Shown piece by piece: positions 44,563 to 53,613 of a stretch of 64,000 nucleotides of DNA (the stretch's first letter is position 1; each line of letters starts with the position of its first letter). This DNA is from Chloroflexota bacterium (GTDB lineage: Bacteria > Chloroflexota > Limnocylindria > Limnocylindrales > CSP1-4), in NCBI GenBank assembly GCA_019637815.1, contig JAHBUZ010000017.1, positions 21,349-85,348 on the forward strand, given 5' to 3'. A program made the translations under genes and the position numbers. The notes below the pieces were generated by a model, which was given only the letters and a program-made list of their open reading frames with translations, ran no database searches and was not told where the DNA came from.

Positions 44563-45900
44563 TCAGCCCGCGACGTCCGCGAACGCCTGGCTGACCTCCT
44601 GGTCGGCCGTCGCGAGCGCCTCGGCTGGGTCGCTGCCCGCCAGGACGGAGTCGAGCGCACGTCCCATGGCCGGGTCGAGCGTGCTGAACACGGTCGGCGC
44701 GGCGACCGGCAGGGCGTACTCGATGGCCTGGTAGAACAGCTCGGAGTTGGGCGCCTGGCCCAGGAACTCCGGGCTCTGTGCCGCGGCCCGCAGGGCGGGC
44801 GTGGCACCGCCGATGGCCACGAAGCCCATCTGCGTCTCGAGCCCGCCCAGGAGCTTGCAGTACTCCCACGCCAGCTCCGGATGCTGGCTGCCGGGGTGGA
44901 CGGCGAAGCCGGACACGCCATAGACGGTCGCCTTGGTGGTCCGCTGGGGCCAGGGCAGGATGTCCCAGTCGGTGAAGCCGGCACCCTGGAACGAGCCCAC
45001 CACCCAGTGACCAGCCCCGGTCATGGCCGCCTTGCCGGCCGGGAACAGCTGATACGGGTCGGCACCCTGCGGATGCGGCGCGACGCCGTGGGTCGTCACG
45101 AGGTCGCGGATCCACGCCACCGATTCGGCCATCTTCGGATCCGTCAGGTTGCTGGCCGTCCAGTCCGCGTTCAGCTGGGAGGTGCCGTTGCTGTAGTACC
45201 AGGGCGTCAGGCCGAAGTTGAAGTACGGCAGGACGAACCCGAACACCTTGGAGTCACCATCGCCGGTGGTCAGCTGCTGCGCGATGGCGAGGAAGTCGTC
45301 CCAGGTCCAGTCGTCGCTCGGCCGCTCGATGCCGGCGTCCGCGAACATCTTCGTGTTGTAGTAGATGAGCATCGTGTTCCAGGTGTTCGGCAGCAGGTAG
45401 AGCGTGCCGTCCTGGCTGAGACCGTCGAGCAGACGCTGGTCCACGTCGGCGACGAGCGCCGCGCCCTCCGGATCGCTGCCGACCCAGCCGGTGAGCGGCC
45501 GGAACAGGTCCCGCGAGATGCCCTGGCGCACCCCCTCGATGGCGATGTTGATGACGTCCGGGGCGCTCCCGGCCGCCACATCGGCGAGGATCTTGTTGAT
45601 GTAGTCGGTCCACGTCGTGATGGGCACGAAGTTGTCGTTCACCGTCACGTTCGGGTACTTCGCCTTGAACCGCTCCGCGACCCCGGAGTAGACCGCCTGG
45701 TCGTTCGGGTCACCCCAGTTGGAGATGGTGAGGGTCGCGGTCGTGTCGGGCGCTGGGGGCGTGTAGCCGCCATCCACCTGGGGTACCGCAGGCGACTGTG
45801 CCGCCGCCATGGTCGGGAGCGCCGCCACGGCTGCCGCCCCGGCGGCGGTCGCCGCACCTGACTTGAGCAGGGTGCGTCGTGAGATCGGTCGGTCGATCAT
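44563..45900 (-). CDS. Extracellular solute-binding protein family 1 (sugar), locus A
   Basis: 445 residues from ATG 45900 (GGAGG 9 nt upstream). The N-terminus MIDRPISRRTLLKSGAATAA is a twin-arginine signal (SRRTLLK). The mature protein has the family layout: TATLTISNWGDPNDQAVYSG, NKILADVAAGSAPDVINIAI, NTWNTMLIYYNTKMFADAGI, FPAGKAAMTGAGHWVVGSF. It captures an oligosaccharide for the CUT1 permeases. The frame continues far upstream only as a shadow of the regulator gene. A Tat signal is common for such proteins in this lineage. Confidence 0.94.
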   Translation of the reverse strand: MIDRPISRRTLLKSGAATAAGAAAVAALPTMAAAQSPAVPQVDGGYTPPAPDTTATLTISNWGDPNDQAVYSGVAERFKAKYPNVTVNDNFVPITTWTDYINKILADVAAGSAPDVINIAIEGVRQGISRDLFRPLTGWVGSDPEGAALVADVDQRLLDGLSQDGTLYLLPNTWNTMLIYYNTKMFADAGIERPSDDWTWDDFLAIAQQLTTGDGDSKVFGFVLPYFNFGLTPWYYSNGTSQLNADWTASNLTDPKMAESVAWIRDLVTTHGVAPHPQGADPYQLFPAGKAAMTGAGHWVVGSFQGAGFTDWDILPWPQRTTKATVYGVSGFAVHPGSQHPELAWEYCKLLGGLETQMGFVAIGGATPALRAAAQSPEFLGQAPNSELFYQAIEYALPVAAPTVFSTLDPAMGRALDSVLAGSDPAEALATADQEVSQAFADVAG

Positions 45901-45995
45901 TTCGTCCAGTCCTCCATCGAGTGCGTGCGGGGAGCCGCCATTCCCGTCGCCCCGCCCTGATCCGTGGCCGGCGAGGCCCATCCAGCGAGGTCCGT

Positions 45996-47030
45996 CTAGG
46001 CATCGACCTCCAGCTCGGTGGCCGTTCCCGGCGGGCAGCCACAGGACTCGCGATGGACGATGCGCGGCATCAGGCGGACGGTGCGGACCTCCGCGTCGCG
46101 CTGCCGGATCCGCCGGAGCAGCAGGCGCATCCCCTGTCGGCCGACATCGAAGGCCGGCTGGACCGCGCTCGTGAGCCGGGGTCGGAAGACATCGGCATAT
46201 GCCGGCTCGTCGAAGGTCACGAAGGCGATGTCGTTGGGGATGGACAGCCCCACGTCGCCCACCGCCTGGAGCGCGCCCATGCTCAGCACCATGCCCGCGC
46301 CCACGAGCGCGCTCGGCCGGTCGGCCCGGCGAAGCACGCGCCGGACCGCGGCCCGGCTCTGGTCCTGGTGCACCCCTTCGGCGGTCAGCAGCAGGTCGGG
46401 GTCGAGCTCGACGCCCGCCTCGGCGAACGCCTCGACGAAGCCCCGATGCCGCTCGGCGATCGTGGGCACGACCGGATCGCCACCCACGAGCGCGATGCGC
46501 CGATGCCCCAGCTCCAGCAGATGCCGCACCAGCGCCCGCATGGGCGCCGCGTTCTCCACGCCGACCTGGTCCACGCCCGGCGACGAGAGACGGTCGATGA
46601 GCACGAGCGGCAACGCGTCGTCCGTGATGCTCTCCACGAGCCGTGCGTCGGAACCGGAGACCTGGGCGAGCAGCAGGCCATCCACGCGTCGCTCCCGGAG
46701 CGCGCGCACGGATGCCCGTTCCAGCTCCCGGTCCTCGGCGGAGTTGGCGAGCAGGAGCGTGAAGCCGGCCGCGCGCGCCTCGTGCTCGACGCCCCGGATC
46801 ATGTCCGCGAACACCGGCTGTCCGGTGTCGCTCACGATGAGGCCGATGGAGTCGGTGCGCGCCCGGCGCAGCGCTCGGGCGCCCAGGTTCGGCGAGTAGC
46901 CGCTCGCGGCGATCGCGTCCATCACGCGGGCGCGCGTGGCGTCGCTCACCGGGCGCGTGCCGTTCACGACATGTGAGACCGTGGACACGGACACCTGGGC
47001 GAGGCGGGCGACCTCGGTGATGGTCGACAT
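45996..47030 (-). CDS. LacI-family transcriptional regulator, locus A
   Basis: 344 residues from ATG 47030 (CAGGAG 5 nt upstream). The N-terminal LacI helix-turn-helix is ITEVARLAQVSVSTVSHVVN with hinge helix ALRRART; the periplasmic-binding-like sensor follows (DSIGLIVSDTGQPVFADMIR, LGHRRIALVGGDP, AFVTFDEPAYADVF). It ends with a Cys pair (HRESCGCPPG). It is divergent from the Gfo/Idh gene and upstream of the CUT1 operon, so it likely controls both through sites in 47031-47143, responding to a sugar. Confidence 0.94.
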   Translation of the reverse strand: MSTITEVARLAQVSVSTVSHVVNGTRPVSDATRARVMDAIAASGYSPNLGARALRRARTDSIGLIVSDTGQPVFADMIRGVEHEARAAGFTLLLANSAEDRELERASVRALRERRVDGLLLAQVSGSDARLVESITDDALPLVLIDRLSSPGVDQVGVENAAPMRALVRHLLELGHRRIALVGGDPVVPTIAERHRGFVEAFAEAGVELDPDLLLTAEGVHQDQSRAAVRRVLRRADRPSALVGAGMVLSMGALQAVGDVGLSIPNDIAFVTFDEPAYADVFRPRLTSAVQPAFDVGRQGMRLLLRRIRQRDAEVRTVRLMPRIVHRESCGCPPGTATELEVDA

Positions 47031-47047
47031 GGACGCTCCTGCGCGGG

Positions 47048-47100
47048 TTGCGAACGGGTTCGGATGCGTGGTCGAAACGGTTGCGCGAAACGTTTGCGCG
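47048..47100. promoter_or_regulatory. Cluster of LacI-type operator-like sites in divergent region
   Basis: AAACGTTT, a perfect 8-bp palindrome, lies at 47088-47095 inside GCGCGAAACGTTTGCGCG (47083-47100). A related GAAACGGTTGC lies at 47074-47084, 13 bp away, and a weaker GCGAACGGGTTCG at 47050-47062. LacI-family operators often have a central CG with AAACG half-sites, so these probably bind the regulator encoded at 45996-47030 and control both divergent units. Confidence 0.6.
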
Positions 47101-47143
47101 GACTATGCTCCGCGCTCGTCGGCGTGTCAAGGGAGAACTGACG

Positions 47144-48193
47144 ATGGACGGTGGACAGGCGGACCGGGTGCGCTGGGCACTCGTCGGCACGAGCGAGTTC
47201 GCGGTCGAGTGGATCGCGCCGGCGATCATCGACTCGCCCGTGGCGACCCTCGCGGCGGTGGTCTCCAGCTCCGCGGAGCGCGCCCGGGAGGTGGCAGCGC
47301 GACTGGGTGCACCGATCGCGACCGATGACCTCGCGACGCTCGATCGGGGGGTCGTCGACGTGGTGCATCTGGTGACCCCGAACGCCCTCCATGAGCCGCT
47401 CACCCTCGCGGCGCTCGCGCAAGGCCTCGATGTCGTCGTGGAGAAGCCCATGGCGCTCGATGTGGCGGCGGGGCGGCGCATGGTGGCCGCCGCACGTGCG
47501 GCGGGGCGCCTGCTCGCGGTGGGCCACTGCATGGCCTGGGCACCACCGGTCGCAGCGGCTGCCCGGCTCGTCGCGGATGGCGCGATCGACACCCCCGTGG
47601 AGCTGCGCATCGCAGCCGGGTTCGACTACCCGCCCGCCGGGCTGTGGCGCCAGGTGGCGACCACCGAGGCCGGCGGCGGTCCGTGGGCGGACCTGGGCCC
47701 GCACGCCGTCGACGCCGCGGTGCGCATCATGGGACCCGTCACGTCCGTCGACGGCCTCATCGACCGGCTCGTCCACGACTACGCCGCGGAGGACACCGTC
47801 ACCGCGCTGCTGCGGTTCGCGTCGGGCGCCCACGGCACCATCACGACCACGTTCGTGGCCGGTCAGAACGAGCTGCTGATCCAGGGCACCGGTGGCCGGC
47901 TGCGGAGCACGGACTGGCTGGGTCGGGACTTCGCGGGGGACCTCACGTTCGAGCCGGCGGAGGACGGCGTCATCCGCTTCGACATCGAGCGTCCGACCGA
48001 GCCGCGGGAGGTGCCGCTCGAGCGGACCAACGTCTATCGACCGCAGGTGGACGAGGTGTCACGCGCGATCCGCGATGGCGGGCCCACCCGTATCGACGGC
48101 GAGCGTGGCCTGCACGTCATGGAGATCCTGGAGGGGGTCGTCCGCGCTGCCCGGACGGGTGAGCGGGTGGCGGTCGGACGACCCATCGGATGA
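47144..48193 (+). CDS. Gfo/Idh/MocA-family sugar dehydrogenase (paralog 2)
   Basis: 349 residues from ATG 47144 (GGGAGA 8 nt upstream). Motifs as in the gene at 32646: RWALVGTSEFAVEWIAPAII, VVEKPMALDV, WADLGPHAVDAAVR. The two proteins share most residues, indicating duplication and redistribution of one pathway gene. The stop overlaps the next GH172 start by 4 nt (ATGA), directly linking a dehydrogenase with a GH172 enzyme. Some family members act as glycosidases by an oxidative mechanism, so a redox role in cleavage is also possible. Confidence 0.92.
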   Translation: MDGGQADRVRWALVGTSEFAVEWIAPAIIDSPVATLAAVVSSSAERAREVAARLGAPIATDDLATLDRGVVDVVHLVTPNALHEPLTLAALAQGLDVVVEKPMALDVAAGRRMVAAARAAGRLLAVGHCMAWAPPVAAAARLVADGAIDTPVELRIAAGFDYPPAGLWRQVATTEAGGGPWADLGPHAVDAAVRIMGPVTSVDGLIDRLVHDYAAEDTVTALLRFASGAHGTITTTFVAGQNELLIQGTGGRLRSTDWLGRDFAGDLTFEPAEDGVIRFDIERPTEPREVPLERTNVYRPQVDEVSRAIRDGGPTRIDGERGLHVMEILEGVVRAARTGERVAVGRPIG

Positions 48194-49272
48194 GCCGGAG
48201 CCCTGCCCACCTCCTGGGCCTGGACGGCCTGCCACTCCGGGCGGGGATGGTGTCCCGACAGGCATCCGCCGAGAACCCGACCGGAGCGCCCGGTGGCGGC
48301 TGTCAGCGGGATCCGGACCCCACGGACCCGGACCTCCCCTTCAGCGGACCCGCGATGGACCTGGGACGCGGCTGGAAGGTGCGGCCGTACGTGCCCCTGG
48401 CGGCCGGCGACACGCTCGTGCTCGCGGACGTCGATGGACCGGGCGTCATCCGGCAGCTGTTCCTGACCACGAACGCACCGGCGCTCCGACCACTCGTCCT
48501 GCGCTGCACCTGGGACCACGAGGACGAGCCGTCCATCGAGAGCCCGATGGGTGACTTCTTCGGCATCGGTCAGGATCCGGGCGACCACACCCTCGACTCG
48601 GCGGTGGTCACCGTGGCGCCCGCGCGCGGCTGCTCCGCCCACTGGCCGATGCCCTTCCGGCGTCATGCGCGCATCACGCTCACCAACGAGGGCGCGGTGG
48701 ACGCGCCCATCGTCGCCTATCGCGTGGCCTGGGAGGAAGCGGCCATCCCGGAGGACGCCGCGTACCTCCACGCGCGCTGGCGTCGCACCCGCACCGGACC
48801 CGATCGACCGGAGCACGTCATCCTCGACGACGTCCGCGGTCGAGGCGCCTACGTCGGGACCACCATGACCTGGACCACGGACCAGCCCGGCTGGTGGGGC
48901 GAGGGCGAGGTCAAGTTCCACCTCGACGGGGACGGCGAGCACCCGTCCATCGTGGACAACGGCACCGAGGACTACTTCGGCGGCGCATGGGGGTTCGGAC
49001 GCGACCTGTGGCCGCCGGGACCCGAGGGGCCACCGCCCGAGCAGGCGTGGAGCGGGACGTGGGCGGGCTGCCCGCTCGTGTCGGCACCGGACCTGCCCGT
49101 CCGACGGTTCGGCATGTATCGCTGGCACGTGCCCGACCCCATCGGCTTCCGCGAGTCGATCCGAGTGGCCGTGCAGTCGCTCGGCTGGGGGCCGGACGGG
49201 CGCTACGCCATCCGCTCGGACGAGATCGCATCGACCGCGTTCTGGTACCAGGTGCACCCAAACCCGGGCTGA
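48190..49272 (+). CDS. GH172 family (DUF2961) glycosidase 3, shorter form
   Basis: 360 residues from ATG 48190, about 90 shorter than the other two because it lacks their C-terminal Ala/Arg-rich helix. Active-site segments are kept: Glu238 in WWGEGEVKFHLDG and Glu260 in DNGTEDYFGGAWGFG, 22 residues apart. The start of the domain is modified (MVSRQASAENPTGAPGGG in place of SSWDRSGRN), a feature of a distinct DUF2961 subgroup. No signal peptide. It probably acts on a different linkage or intermediate from copies 1 and 2. Confidence 0.9.
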   Translation: MSRSPAHLLGLDGLPLRAGMVSRQASAENPTGAPGGGCQRDPDPTDPDLPFSGPAMDLGRGWKVRPYVPLAAGDTLVLADVDGPGVIRQLFLTTNAPALRPLVLRCTWDHEDEPSIESPMGDFFGIGQDPGDHTLDSAVVTVAPARGCSAHWPMPFRRHARITLTNEGAVDAPIVAYRVAWEEAAIPEDAAYLHARWRRTRTGPDRPEHVILDDVRGRGAYVGTTMTWTTDQPGWWGEGEVKFHLDGDGEHPSIVDNGTEDYFGGAWGFGRDLWPPGPEGPPPEQAWSGTWAGCPLVSAPDLPVRRFGMYRWHVPDPIGFRESIRVAVQSLGWGPDGRYAIRSDEIASTAFWYQVHPNPG

Positions 49273-49354
49273 GCAGCTGCATCCGGGAGCGAGCGGCAGG
49301 CCGGGAGCCACCACCGGACCTCGACCGCCGAGACCCGACGATGCGACGCGGACG

Positions 49355-50419
49355 TCAGACGGAGGCGCGCTCGATGTACGGGCACGGCAGCCGCTCCACC
49401 CCGCTGCCGGCCGCCCCGCCGTCGAGCAGGTCCAGCAGGCGGCTGATGCCCCGGTGGCCCATCTCGTAGTGCGGCAACGCGATCGTGGAGAGGGGTGGCC
49501 GGAGGTGGGCCGCGATCACCTCCTGGTCGTCGAACCCCATGACCGCGACGTCCCCGGGCACCGACAGGCCGCGCTCGCCGATCGCCGCGTAGGCCCCCAT
49601 GGCGACGCGGTCGTTGTAGCAGAACAACGCGGTCGGCCGCTCGGCTCCCGCGAGCAGGGCGAGGGCGCCCGCATACCCACCCTCCTGGTCCGGCGTGACG
49701 ACGTGGACCAGGTCGGGCTCGAACGGGAGGCCCGCATCGCCCAGGGCGTCCCGGTAGCCCTCGAGTCGCTCGGTCGTGGCGGGTGCGGCCGTCTCCGCAT
49801 CGGTCAGGAACCCGATCCGACGATGGCCACGCTCGATGAGCACCTCCGTGGCACACCTGCCACCCTGCCGCTCGTCCGAGACCACCGCCGGCAGGTCCGC
49901 GTCCGGGACGAAGCAGTTGACGAGCATCACCGGGACCTCGTCGATACCCGCTGGCAGGGTGACCGGGCGGTGATACCAGGTCGAGTACACGATGGCCCGA
50001 ACGCGATGCTCCAGCAGCATCGCGACCGCCTGTCGCTCCACCTCCGGCGCGGATTCCGTGTTGACGACGAGCAGCAGGTGCCGCTTGTCCCAGGCGGCGT
50101 CCTGGGCCCCGAGGATGACCTGCCCCGCGAAGGGCGTCGTGGCGATGGCATCGGTCACGAAGCCGATGACCGCGGATGTGCCCGACCGCAGGCCGGCGGC
50201 CATCGCGTTCCGTCGATAGCCGAGCTCCCGCACCGCGGCGAGCACCCGCTCCCGGGTCGCCGGCGCGATGCGCACCGAGGTGCTCTCGTTGAGCACGAAC
50301 GAGACGGTCGACTGCGAGACGTTCGCGCGTCGCGCGACATCCCACATGGTGACCGGCCGCTCCCCGCGAGGACGGACCGCACCGTCCGGCGGGAGGCGAT
50401 CGTCGGTCGTACCGGACAT
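49355..50419 (-). CDS. LacI-family transcriptional regulator, locus B
   Basis: 354 residues from ATG 50419, which is directly preceded by GGAGGGGAGG; ATG 50437, overlapping the permease stop, is an alternative. The helix-turn-helix is VTMWDVARRANVSQSTVSFV with NESTSVRIAPATRERVL, and the sensor contains AVIGFVTDAIATTPFAGQVI, ERGHRRIGFLTD and VAVMGFDDQEVIAAHLRPPL. It is the last gene of locus B, so it would autoregulate the operon, probably through the CATACGTATG-type sites at 55236-55258. Confidence 0.93.
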   Translation of the reverse strand: MSGTTDDRLPPDGAVRPRGERPVTMWDVARRANVSQSTVSFVLNESTSVRIAPATRERVLAAVRELGYRRNAMAAGLRSGTSAVIGFVTDAIATTPFAGQVILGAQDAAWDKRHLLLVVNTESAPEVERQAVAMLLEHRVRAIVYSTWYHRPVTLPAGIDEVPVMLVNCFVPDADLPAVVSDERQGGRCATEVLIERGHRRIGFLTDAETAAPATTERLEGYRDALGDAGLPFEPDLVHVVTPDQEGGYAGALALLAGAERPTALFCYNDRVAMGAYAAIGERGLSVPGDVAVMGFDDQEVIAAHLRPPLSTIALPHYEMGHRGISRLLDLLDGGAAGSGVERLPCPYIERASV

Positions 50420-50436
50420 GCCTCCCCTCCGAACCA

Positions 50437-51309
50437 TCAGCCCTTCGTCGCGCCGCTCTCCAGTCCATAGATTATGGCCCGGTTGAGCACCAGGAAGACC
50501 AGGAGCAGCGGCACGAGGGTCACGGACACGGCCGCGAAGGTCGCCGTCCAGTCGGTCGCACCCATCGCACCGATGAAGTCCTGGAGCCCGAGCGGGATGG
50601 TCTTGAGGTCCTGGTCGAAGATGAACGTGTTGGCGAAGATGAAGTCGTTCCAGATGAACACCGCGTTCACGAACGCGACGGTCACGATCGTGTTCGTGGA
50701 CATGGGCAGGATGATCCTGCGGAAGGCGGTGAACGGGCCACAGCCGTCGAGCACGGCCGCCTCCAGGATCTCCCCCTGGATGAAGCCGTAGAAGCTCACG
50801 AACAGATAGACCGACATCGGCAGCGCGAAGCCCACCATGGGCAGGATGAGCGCCTGGTACGAGTCGAGCAGCCCGACGTTCGAGTAGCTGATGAACAGCG
50901 GGATGAGGACCACCTGGACGGGCACGATGATGCCCAGCAGGAACAGCGCCAGCACGACCTGGTTGCCACGGAAGCCGAGGATCCGGATGGCATACGCGGC
51001 CATCATGCTGAGCGCGGTCAGCAGGATGATGGACCCGCCCGCGACGATGAAGCTGTTCAGGAAGTAGCGGACGAGGTCGCTGTCCTGGAAGGCACGCACG
51101 TAGTTGTCGAGCGTCAGCTCGCTCGGCAGCGAGAACGGGTTGCTGCCGGCGAAGTCGGCCGGCGTGCGCAGGCTGGTGATGAAGATCCAGGCGATGGGAT
51201 ACGTCTGGATGAGCAGCACCACGAGCACGATGGCCGTGGAGGTCATCCGGGCGATACGCAGCCGACGCTCGGACGGGGTCCGGTCGACGGTGGCCACGGC
51301 GCCGGTCAT
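50437..51309 (-). CDS. CUT1 sugar ABC transporter permease (MalG-like), locus B
   Basis: 290 residues from ATG 51309, overlapping the previous stop by 4 nt. First membrane segment STAIVLVVLLIQTYPIAWIF, then a typical MalG pattern with SLRTPADFAGSNPFSLP and the EAA loop EILEAAVLDGCGPFTAFRRI. Its C-terminus RAIIYGLESGATKG matches the family. It works with the MalF-like permease at 51306. No dedicated ATPase is present, as in locus A. Confidence 0.93.
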   Translation of the reverse strand: MTGAVATVDRTPSERRLRIARMTSTAIVLVVLLIQTYPIAWIFITSLRTPADFAGSNPFSLPSELTLDNYVRAFQDSDLVRYFLNSFIVAGGSIILLTALSMMAAYAIRILGFRGNQVVLALFLLGIIVPVQVVLIPLFISYSNVGLLDSYQALILPMVGFALPMSVYLFVSFYGFIQGEILEAAVLDGCGPFTAFRRIILPMSTNTIVTVAFVNAVFIWNDFIFANTFIFDQDLKTIPLGLQDFIGAMGATDWTATFAAVSVTLVPLLLVFLVLNRAIIYGLESGATKG

Positions 51310-52199
51310 CCGAGCGCACCCTCGCCCTGTCGTCCGCGCCGGAGGATCACGATGATCAGACCCACCGCGATGATGCATTCGATGACGATGAACACGGCGA
51401 TGGCGCTCGCGTAGCCGAAGTCCACGCTTCGGAACGCCTTCTTGTACATGTACGTCGTGAGGAGCTCGGTGGAGGTCCCCGGACCACCGTTCGTCAACAG
51501 GTACGGGATGTCGAACCCGCGGAGGCTGTAGGTCGCCGCCATGATCATCACGGTCGCCCAGACCGGTCGGATGATCGGGAAGCGGATGCGCGAGAACACC
51601 TTCCACTCGGATGCGCCATCGATCCGCGCCGCCTCCTCGAGGTCCTTGGGCACAGCGAGCAGCGCCGCGTACAGGATCACCATGTACAGGCCCATGAAGC
51701 GCCAGCCCTCGGGGATGGAGACCGCCACCAGCGCCGTGCGGGTCGTGCCCAGCCACGCGGTCGCGAGGTCACCCAGACCGACCGCGTCGAGCGCGAGGTT
51801 GATGATGCCCATCGGCTCCAGGGCGTAGATGCGCTGGAACAGGAACGCGATGGCCACCGTGGACACGATGGTCGGCAGGAAGAACATGGTCTTGATGAGC
51901 TCGCGACCGCGCGTCACGGACAGCAGCAGGTTCGCGAGGAGCAGTGCCACCACGACCTGGAAGAACAGGTTGATGCCGAGGTAGACGAGCGAGTTCCGGA
52001 AGGAGCTCATGAACACCGGGTCGCGGGCCATGCGCGCGTAGTTGTCGAGGCTCGTCCACTTCATGGGACCGATGCCGTCCCACTCGAACAGGCTCAGCCA
52101 GAGCGACTGGAGGATGGGCATCACGACCGCGAGCAGGTACAGGATCACGGCCGGCGCCAGGAAGACGGTGACCGCACGCCGTGTGCTCAGGGTTCGCAT
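51306..52199 (-). CDS. CUT1 sugar ABC transporter permease (MalF-like), locus B
   Basis: 297 residues from ATG 52199. First helix AVTVFLAPAVILYLLAVVMP, then LSLFEWDGIGPMKWTSLDNY and the EAA loop DLEEAARIDGASEWKVFSRI. Six membrane segments are expected. It lies 78 nt downstream of the binding-protein gene, separated by a strong stem-loop. It is only distantly similar to the locus A MalF-like protein, so the two importers are not recent duplicates. Confidence 0.93.
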   Translation of the reverse strand: MRTLSTRRAVTVFLAPAVILYLLAVVMPILQSLWLSLFEWDGIGPMKWTSLDNYARMARDPVFMSSFRNSLVYLGINLFFQVVVALLLANLLLSVTRGRELIKTMFFLPTIVSTVAIAFLFQRIYALEPMGIINLALDAVGLGDLATAWLGTTRTALVAVSIPEGWRFMGLYMVILYAALLAVPKDLEEAARIDGASEWKVFSRIRFPIIRPVWATVMIMAATYSLRGFDIPYLLTNGGPGTSTELLTTYMYKKAFRSVDFGYASAIAVFIVIECIIAVGLIIVILRRGRQGEGALG

Positions 52200-52236
52200 C
52201 GCGACCTCTGGGATGTGTCGGTCGACGGGGGAAGCG

Positions 52237-52268
52237 CTGGGCGGCCGATGCGAGGAGCGGCCGCCCAG
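52237..52268 (-). terminator. Perfect 11-bp stem-loop after the binding-protein gene
   Basis: CTGGGCGGCCG (52237-52247) and CGGCCGCCCAG (52258-52268) pair perfectly around a 10-nt loop. On the minus strand it follows the binding-protein stop at 52278 by about 9 nt and precedes the permease start. No U-tract, so partial terminator or 3' protection, as for the hairpin at 93-126. Confidence 0.65.
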
Positions 52269-52277
52269 CCGTCGCGG

Positions 52278-53576
52278 CTACTCGCCGAAGAAGCGGGGTG
52301 CCTCCTCGGCGATCACCGCGTCGATGGTCTCGATGAACTGGTCGGGTGTGATCTCGCCCGTGGCCAGGAGCACCAGCTCCTGCTGCATCCGGGTGTTGCT
52401 CGTGGGGTCGAGCTGGGTGTCCCAGGGCACGCCCACGGTATCGCCCAGCCGGTCGAGCTCCTCGATGGCACGCACGAACAGCGGCGAGGCGCCGTCCGTG
52501 ACCGCCTCGGACACGAGCGGGCTGAACTGGTGTCGCGCAGCGTAGCGGTCGGGGTACTCGGCGATGAGGAACTGCAGGAAGTCCTCGACGACCGGGTCGT
52601 ACGTGTTGGCGTTGACGGCCATGCCGATGCCGGAGGGTGCGATGTACTCGGTCGGCTCGGTCGTGGCGCCCGCGGTCATGGGCAGGGTCACGAAGTCGAT
52701 GTTGGACGTGACCGCGGGGTCGAGAGCGGCGTCCGTGAACGTGCCGATCTCCCAGGTGCCCATGTAGTACATGGCGGCCTGTCCGGAGGTGAACAGGTTG
52801 CGTGCCGCGACGTAGTCGTCCGCGGAGAAGCCGGCCTGGAAGCAGCCGTTCTGACCGAGGTCGTAGACCCACTGCACGGCGCGACGGCCGGGCTCATCAC
52901 CCAGCGAGGCATCGCCTCGCTTCAGCGACTTGATGTAGTCGTTGCCGGTGAGCCGGAACGGGATGAGCGCCAGGTTGCGCATGAGCGGCCAGCCATCCAC
53001 GCCATCGACCGTCAGGGGCACGAAACCGGCATCCCGCAGCGGCTGGCACATCGCGGGGATGTCCTCGAGCGTCGCGGGCGGCTGGAGACCAGCGGCGTCC
53101 AGCGCAGCACGGTTGAACCAGAGGTACTCCATCTGCATCTCGAGCGGCAGCATGTACACGCTGCCGTCGTCGAACATCTGGTAGCCCAGCGCCGCTGGTC
53201 GGAACGCGTCCCGAAGACCCCACTCGTCCAGCTTGGCGCCGACGTCCAGCATGTGGCCCGCGTTCCGGAGCTTCTCCGCGAACGGCGTGGCATCGGTATC
53301 GAACAGCTCCGGCAGCTGGTTGCCGGCCGCGAGCGTCTCCAGCCGCTGGAGATAGGACGGTCGATCGGGGGTCGTGACCTGTCGCAGCCGGAAGCCTGGG
53401 TGGCTCTGTGCGTACAGGTCCGCGACCTCCGTCACCGTCGCGATGACCGGTCCATCCGTGGGCCGGGAGAACAGCCACGTGATCTCGCGGCTGTCCTGGG
53501 CCGTGGCCGGTCCAGCGAAGGCCGCCAGCGCGGCCACCATGAGGCCGCCCACCGCGACCCGAGAACGTCCGTTCAT
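52278..53576 (-). CDS. Extracellular solute-binding protein family 1 (sugar), locus B
   Basis: 432 residues from ATG 53576 with GGAGGAA about 9 nt upstream. The N-terminus MNGRSRVAVGGLMVAALAAF to GPATAQD is a Sec signal peptide (the locus A protein uses Tat). Features: ITWLFSRPTDGPVIATVTEV, ETLAAGNQLPELFDTDATPF, EYLWFNRAALDAAGL, LFTSGQAAMYYMGTWEIGTF. It delivers an oligosaccharide to the locus B permeases. An 11-codon ORF from ATG 53608 ends across its start codon. Confidence 0.93.
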   Translation of the reverse strand: MNGRSRVAVGGLMVAALAAFAGPATAQDSREITWLFSRPTDGPVIATVTEVADLYAQSHPGFRLRQVTTPDRPSYLQRLETLAAGNQLPELFDTDATPFAEKLRNAGHMLDVGAKLDEWGLRDAFRPAALGYQMFDDGSVYMLPLEMQMEYLWFNRAALDAAGLQPPATLEDIPAMCQPLRDAGFVPLTVDGVDGWPLMRNLALIPFRLTGNDYIKSLKRGDASLGDEPGRRAVQWVYDLGQNGCFQAGFSADDYVAARNLFTSGQAAMYYMGTWEIGTFTDAALDPAVTSNIDFVTLPMTAGATTEPTEYIAPSGIGMAVNANTYDPVVEDFLQFLIAEYPDRYAARHQFSPLVSEAVTDGASPLFVRAIEELDRLGDTVGVPWDTQLDPTSNTRMQQELVLLATGEITPDQFIETIDAVIAEEAPRFFGE

Positions 53577-53613
53577 CCGACCGTTCCTCCAACTATCGCC
53601 GCCACCATGCGGC

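Noticed and set aside
48190..48300. Signal peptide on the third GH172 protein
   Set aside because: The N-terminus (MSRSPAHLLGLDGLPLRAGM) is not hydrophobic enough and lacks a cleavage site.
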